The notes under the pieces were generated by a model. That model was not told the origin of the DNA, did not search any database, and saw only the letters and a program-made list of their open reading frames with translations. Source: a bacterium (GTDB lineage Bacteria; Myxococcota_A; UBA9160; UBA4427). Taken from it: a stretch of 64,000 nucleotides of DNA. Position numbers and translations under genes: made by a program. The DNA lies in contig JANSYR010000008.1 of the NCBI GenBank assembly GCA_024742285.1, forward strand, positions 124,001-188,000, written 5' to 3'. Below, one piece after another: positions 61,665-64,000 of this stretch; the first letter of the stretch is position 1, and every line of letters begins with the position of its first letter.

Positions 61665-62882
61665 TCAACCGTCGATCCGCAGCTCCACGGGCATGCGCTT
61701 CAGCGAGTGGGTGAAGTTCGAGCGCATGTAGTCCGCCGCGCCGGCGCACTGCACCTCCACGCCTCGGCGGAGCAGCTCCTCGAAGACCACGCGCATCTCG
61801 AGTCGGGCGAGTCCCGCGCCCAGGCAGAAGTGGCGACCGAAGCCGAACGCGAGGTGCTCGTTCGGCCGTCGAGCGATGTCGAAGGTATCGGGCGCGTCGA
61901 AGACGGCCTCGTCGCGGTTGGCGGACGAGTACCAGACGACGACGCGATCCTCCTGGCGGATCGCCTGGCCTCCGATCTCGGTGTCCCTGGTCGCCGTCCG
62001 GCGGAAGTGGTGGATCGGTGTGGTCCAACGAATCACCTCCTCGATGGCGACTGGCAACCCGCCCGGCTCGCGGCGGAGGCGCGCCCATTGGTCCGGATGC
62101 TCCGTGAAGGCGAGCATGCCGCCCGAGATCGCTGCCTTGGTCGTCTCGATCCCGGCCGTGATCAACAGCATGAAGAAGGACGCGAAGGCGTCGGCGTCCA
62201 TCGTGTAGCCCTCGATCTCCGCCTGGAGGATCTTCGTCGCGACGTCGTCGCGCGGCTCCCGGCTTCGCGCCCGGCCCAGCTCGAGCGCGTACGAACCCAT
62301 CTCGAGGATGGCCTCGACGTTCTCGCGATTGCCGTCGTCGCCGCCGAGCTCGGGATCGTCGAACCCCTGGATCCGATGGGCGAGCTCTCCCAGCCGCGGC
62401 CGATCGTCTTCGGGGACCCCCATCATCTCCGTGATGATCCGGAGGGGCAGCTGACTCGCGACGTCCTCGACGAAATCGCAACGCCCCTTCTCGAGCGCGC
62501 GGTCGAGCACGCCTGCGAAACAGCGCCGGGCGAAGGGCTCGAGATCGAGGACCCGCCTCGGCGTCATGCCTCGGCTCACGAGGGCGCGGAGCCGGGTGTG
62601 TCGGGGCGGATCGATCTCGAGCATCGTCCGCGCGCGGCCGCTCGTCTCGAACGACTCGTCGTAGATCATGATGCCGCGGCGTTCGGAGGAGAAGGTCTCC
62701 GAGTCACTGCTGACCGCGAGCACGTCCGCGTGCCGGGTCAGGGCCCAGAACCCCGTGCCGTCGGCCTCTTCGTTCCAATGGATCGGATGGTGTCGGCGGA
62801 GATGTCGGAAGACGTCGTGGGGCGTGCCGTGGGCGAAGAGCTCGACGTCGGCGAGATCGATCGACTCGAGGGACGGGTCCAT
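61665..62882 (-). CDS. Cytochrome P450
   Basis: A 405-residue soluble bacterial P450 from ATG 62882 (MDPSLESIDLADVELF); the upstream ATG 62924 is possible. The I-helix motif ITAGIETTKAA, the K-helix ExxR in EEVIRWTTP, and the haem-ligand signature FGFGRHFCLGAGLARLE are all present. The N-terminal region (DPPRHTRLRALVSRGMTPRR) is typical of class-I P450s similar to CYP125/CYP142-type steroid or terpene hydroxylases, though that comparison is by eye. It needs a ferredoxin partner, not seen here. Confidence 0.94.
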   Translation of the reverse strand: MDPSLESIDLADVELFAHGTPHDVFRHLRRHHPIHWNEEADGTGFWALTRHADVLAVSSDSETFSSERRGIMIYDESFETSGRARTMLEIDPPRHTRLRALVSRGMTPRRVLDLEPFARRCFAGVLDRALEKGRCDFVEDVASQLPLRIITEMMGVPEDDRPRLGELAHRIQGFDDPELGGDDGNRENVEAILEMGSYALELGRARSREPRDDVATKILQAEIEGYTMDADAFASFFMLLITAGIETTKAAISGGMLAFTEHPDQWARLRREPGGLPVAIEEVIRWTTPIHHFRRTATRDTEIGGQAIRQEDRVVVWYSSANRDEAVFDAPDTFDIARRPNEHLAFGFGRHFCLGAGLARLEMRVVFEELLRRGVEVQCAGAADYMRSNFTHSLKRMPVELRIDG

Positions 62883-63227
62883 CGAGGAATCTTGACGCGC
62901 ACGACGGACGACGACCACTCCCATCGGGTCGGTCGATGATCCACGCGCGCTTCGCGTCCTCGGCGAAGTCAGGCGGGGTATTCGCTCGCCTCCTGGAGGA
63001 TCTCGAGGGGTCGCCGGACGGCGTGATCGATCTCGGCGAGCTCACGTTCGCCGACGACCGCCCGCACTCGCTGCTGGAGCGCGTCGTGCGTCTCCGCGCC
63101 CCTGCGCGACGGCGAGAAGAGCGAACGCAGCTGACGACGGGCTAGCGTTGCTCACGCGCAGACTCGCACTCCGACGCCGAACGCGATCTGCCGGCTCGCA
63201 TCCTTGCGGGCGAACGAGGAGAGACCG
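62883..63227. other. No supported gene
   Basis: A 345-bp divergent region between the P450 and the Nudix gene. A 69-codon plus-strand frame (62936-63145) lacks a good start and any recognisable motif. Promoters for both flanking genes should be here. Confidence 0.45.
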
Positions 63228-63947
63228 ATGGGTGACGAGGTGAAGGACTTCAACGAGCGGATCGCGGGTGGCAAGGGCGACGCCACCGTGATCATGCCCG
63301 CAGCGACCGTGATCCTATTGAGAGACACGGACGCCGGCCCGGAGACCCTCATGCTCAAGAAGAACTCGAAGATCGCGTTCGGCGGGATGTGGGTCTTTCC
63401 GGGTGGCCGGGTCGATGACGAAGACGCGCCGGGTGCTGCCGACGACGACCGGGCGCGCGCGGCCGCGGTGCGCGAAGCCAACGAGGAAGCCTCCCTCGAT
63501 CTCGACGCGCGCGAGCTCGTCTGGTTCTCCCATTGGACGCCGCCGCCCGTCGAGATCCGCCGCTACAGCACGTGGTTCTTCGCGGCGCGCGCAAGGCAGC
63601 ACGACGTCACGATCGACCAGGGAGAGATCACCGACAGCCAGTGGATCCGTCCGGCAGAGGCGATCGAGCGACACCGAAGCAACGAGATCCAGCTCGTCCC
63701 GCCGACGTTCGTGACGCTCCACTACCTGGCCCAGCACGATTCCGTCGATACGGCCCTCGGAAATCTCGTCCCCACCGCCGGTCCGCGCCACTACGTGACC
63801 CAGATGACCAAGGGGGACGACGGCATGGTGATCCTGTGGGAGGGCGATGCCGGCTACGAGACCCGCGACGCGTCCGTCGCAGGGGCTCGCCACCGCCTCA
63901 CGATGGGAAGCGGCGGCTTCGTCTTCGACGACTCGGGCGTCCGCTAG
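63228..63947 (+). CDS. Nudix hydrolase (NUDT19/acyl-CoA-type)
   Basis: A 239-residue protein from ATG 63228, preceded by GAGGAGAG. The Nudix box is extended: GGRVDDEDAP..., then REANEEASLDL, which supplies the metal-binding Glu residues. The segment KIAFGGMWVFPGGRVDDED and the late TPPTFVTL-type (here VPPTFVTLHYLAQ) motif resemble NUDT7/19-like CoA hydrolases. It hydrolyses a nucleoside-diphosphate-linked compound, possibly an acyl-CoA. It is a likely chromosomal housekeeping gene. Confidence 0.9.
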   Translation: MGDEVKDFNERIAGGKGDATVIMPAATVILLRDTDAGPETLMLKKNSKIAFGGMWVFPGGRVDDEDAPGAADDDRARAAAVREANEEASLDLDARELVWFSHWTPPPVEIRRYSTWFFAARARQHDVTIDQGEITDSQWIRPAEAIERHRSNEIQLVPPTFVTLHYLAQHDSVDTALGNLVPTAGPRHYVTQMTKGDDGMVILWEGDAGYETRDASVAGARHRLTMGSGGFVFDDSGVR

Positions 63948-64000
63948 CGGGACGCGGAGAGGCCCCGGCTCGCCTGGTCCGGCGCTTCGTGAATGCCGTA

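Noticed and set aside
62936-63145. 69-codon plus-strand frame between P450 and Nudix genes
   Set aside because: No ribosome binding site and no motif; likely chance.
1-64000. CRISPR arrays, rRNA genes and riboswitches
   Set aside because: No regularly spaced identical repeats with unique spacers, no rRNA-like sequence and no recognisable riboswitch core were seen.

Overview
The window is high-GC DNA from a Gram-negative bacterium. It encodes two tripartite RND efflux systems with outer-membrane factors, a TonB-dependent receptor, and secreted proteins with PEP-CTERM-type C-termini. The mix of TonB receptor, cytochrome P450, short-chain dehydrogenases and PEP-CTERM proteins suggests a myxobacterial/deltaproteobacterial-type lineage. 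That placement is only an inference, because no rRNA or other taxonomic marker is present.

Region 1 (1 to about 34.6 kb) looks like the right part of an integrative conjugative element (ICE). On the minus strand is a tightly overlapping transfer operon: a TraF-type signal peptidase, an RlxS/DUF3363-type relaxase, and a VirD4/TraG coupling protein cut by the window edge. Next comes an MT-A70 adenine methyltransferase gene split by an intact IS21-family element (4800-7495) with a clean 5-bp target duplication. A cluster resembling a defence island follows: two NYN-domain proteins (one with an OST-HTH/LOTUS-like region), a small helical protein, and an 1171-aa RecB-like nuclease/SF1 helicase. 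Then come two metal-resistance blocks. The first is an ArsR/SmtB-regulated operon with a three-domain membrane methyltransferase fusion, a CDF-type transporter, a small secreted protein and CzcCBA-type efflux. The second is a CsoR-controlled divergent copper/silver block with CusCBA-type efflux, DmeF, a K+-channel-like protein, a sterol-desaturase-like protein, a His-rich periplasmic protein and a frameshifted MauE-like gene.

Region 2 (about 34.6-49.2 kb) is the most unusual part. Five same-orientation copies of a repeat contain the 3' half of a tRNA (apparent anticodon UCG, Arg), from the anticodon arm to CCA, with conserved flanking arms. They lie at 34.7, 38.2, 40.6, 43.2 and 47.1 kb and divide the region into four cassette-like segments of 2.3-3.9 kb. 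The segments carry (1) an IS91-like transposase plus a Phd/Doc-like toxin-antitoxin pair; (2) a Tat-exported VOC protein, a SnoaL-like protein and a methyltransferase pseudogene; (3) an AbiEi/AbiEii pair whose toxin has a WYL-like C-terminus; and (4) an SDR, a TetR regulator, a VOC protein and a dioxygenase-like protein. No recombinase and no full-length tRNA is in the window. I interpret the copies as att sites of serially accreted elements or satellites next to the ICE end. The fifth copy is split by a segment with IS3-like inverted repeats that contains a secreted-protein gene.

Region 3 (about 49.2-52.4 kb) is a scrap zone: a Xi-class GST-like gene, a P-loop kinase-like gene, and several decayed fragments including an IS3 transposase relic. 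Region 4 (52.7-64 kb) looks like ordinary chromosome: PEP-CTERM proteins, a parallel beta-helix protein, a conserved bacterial protein with a TTG start, an SDR, a TonB receptor, a lipoprotein with transglutaminase-like and TPR parts, a cytochrome P450 and a Nudix hydrolase.
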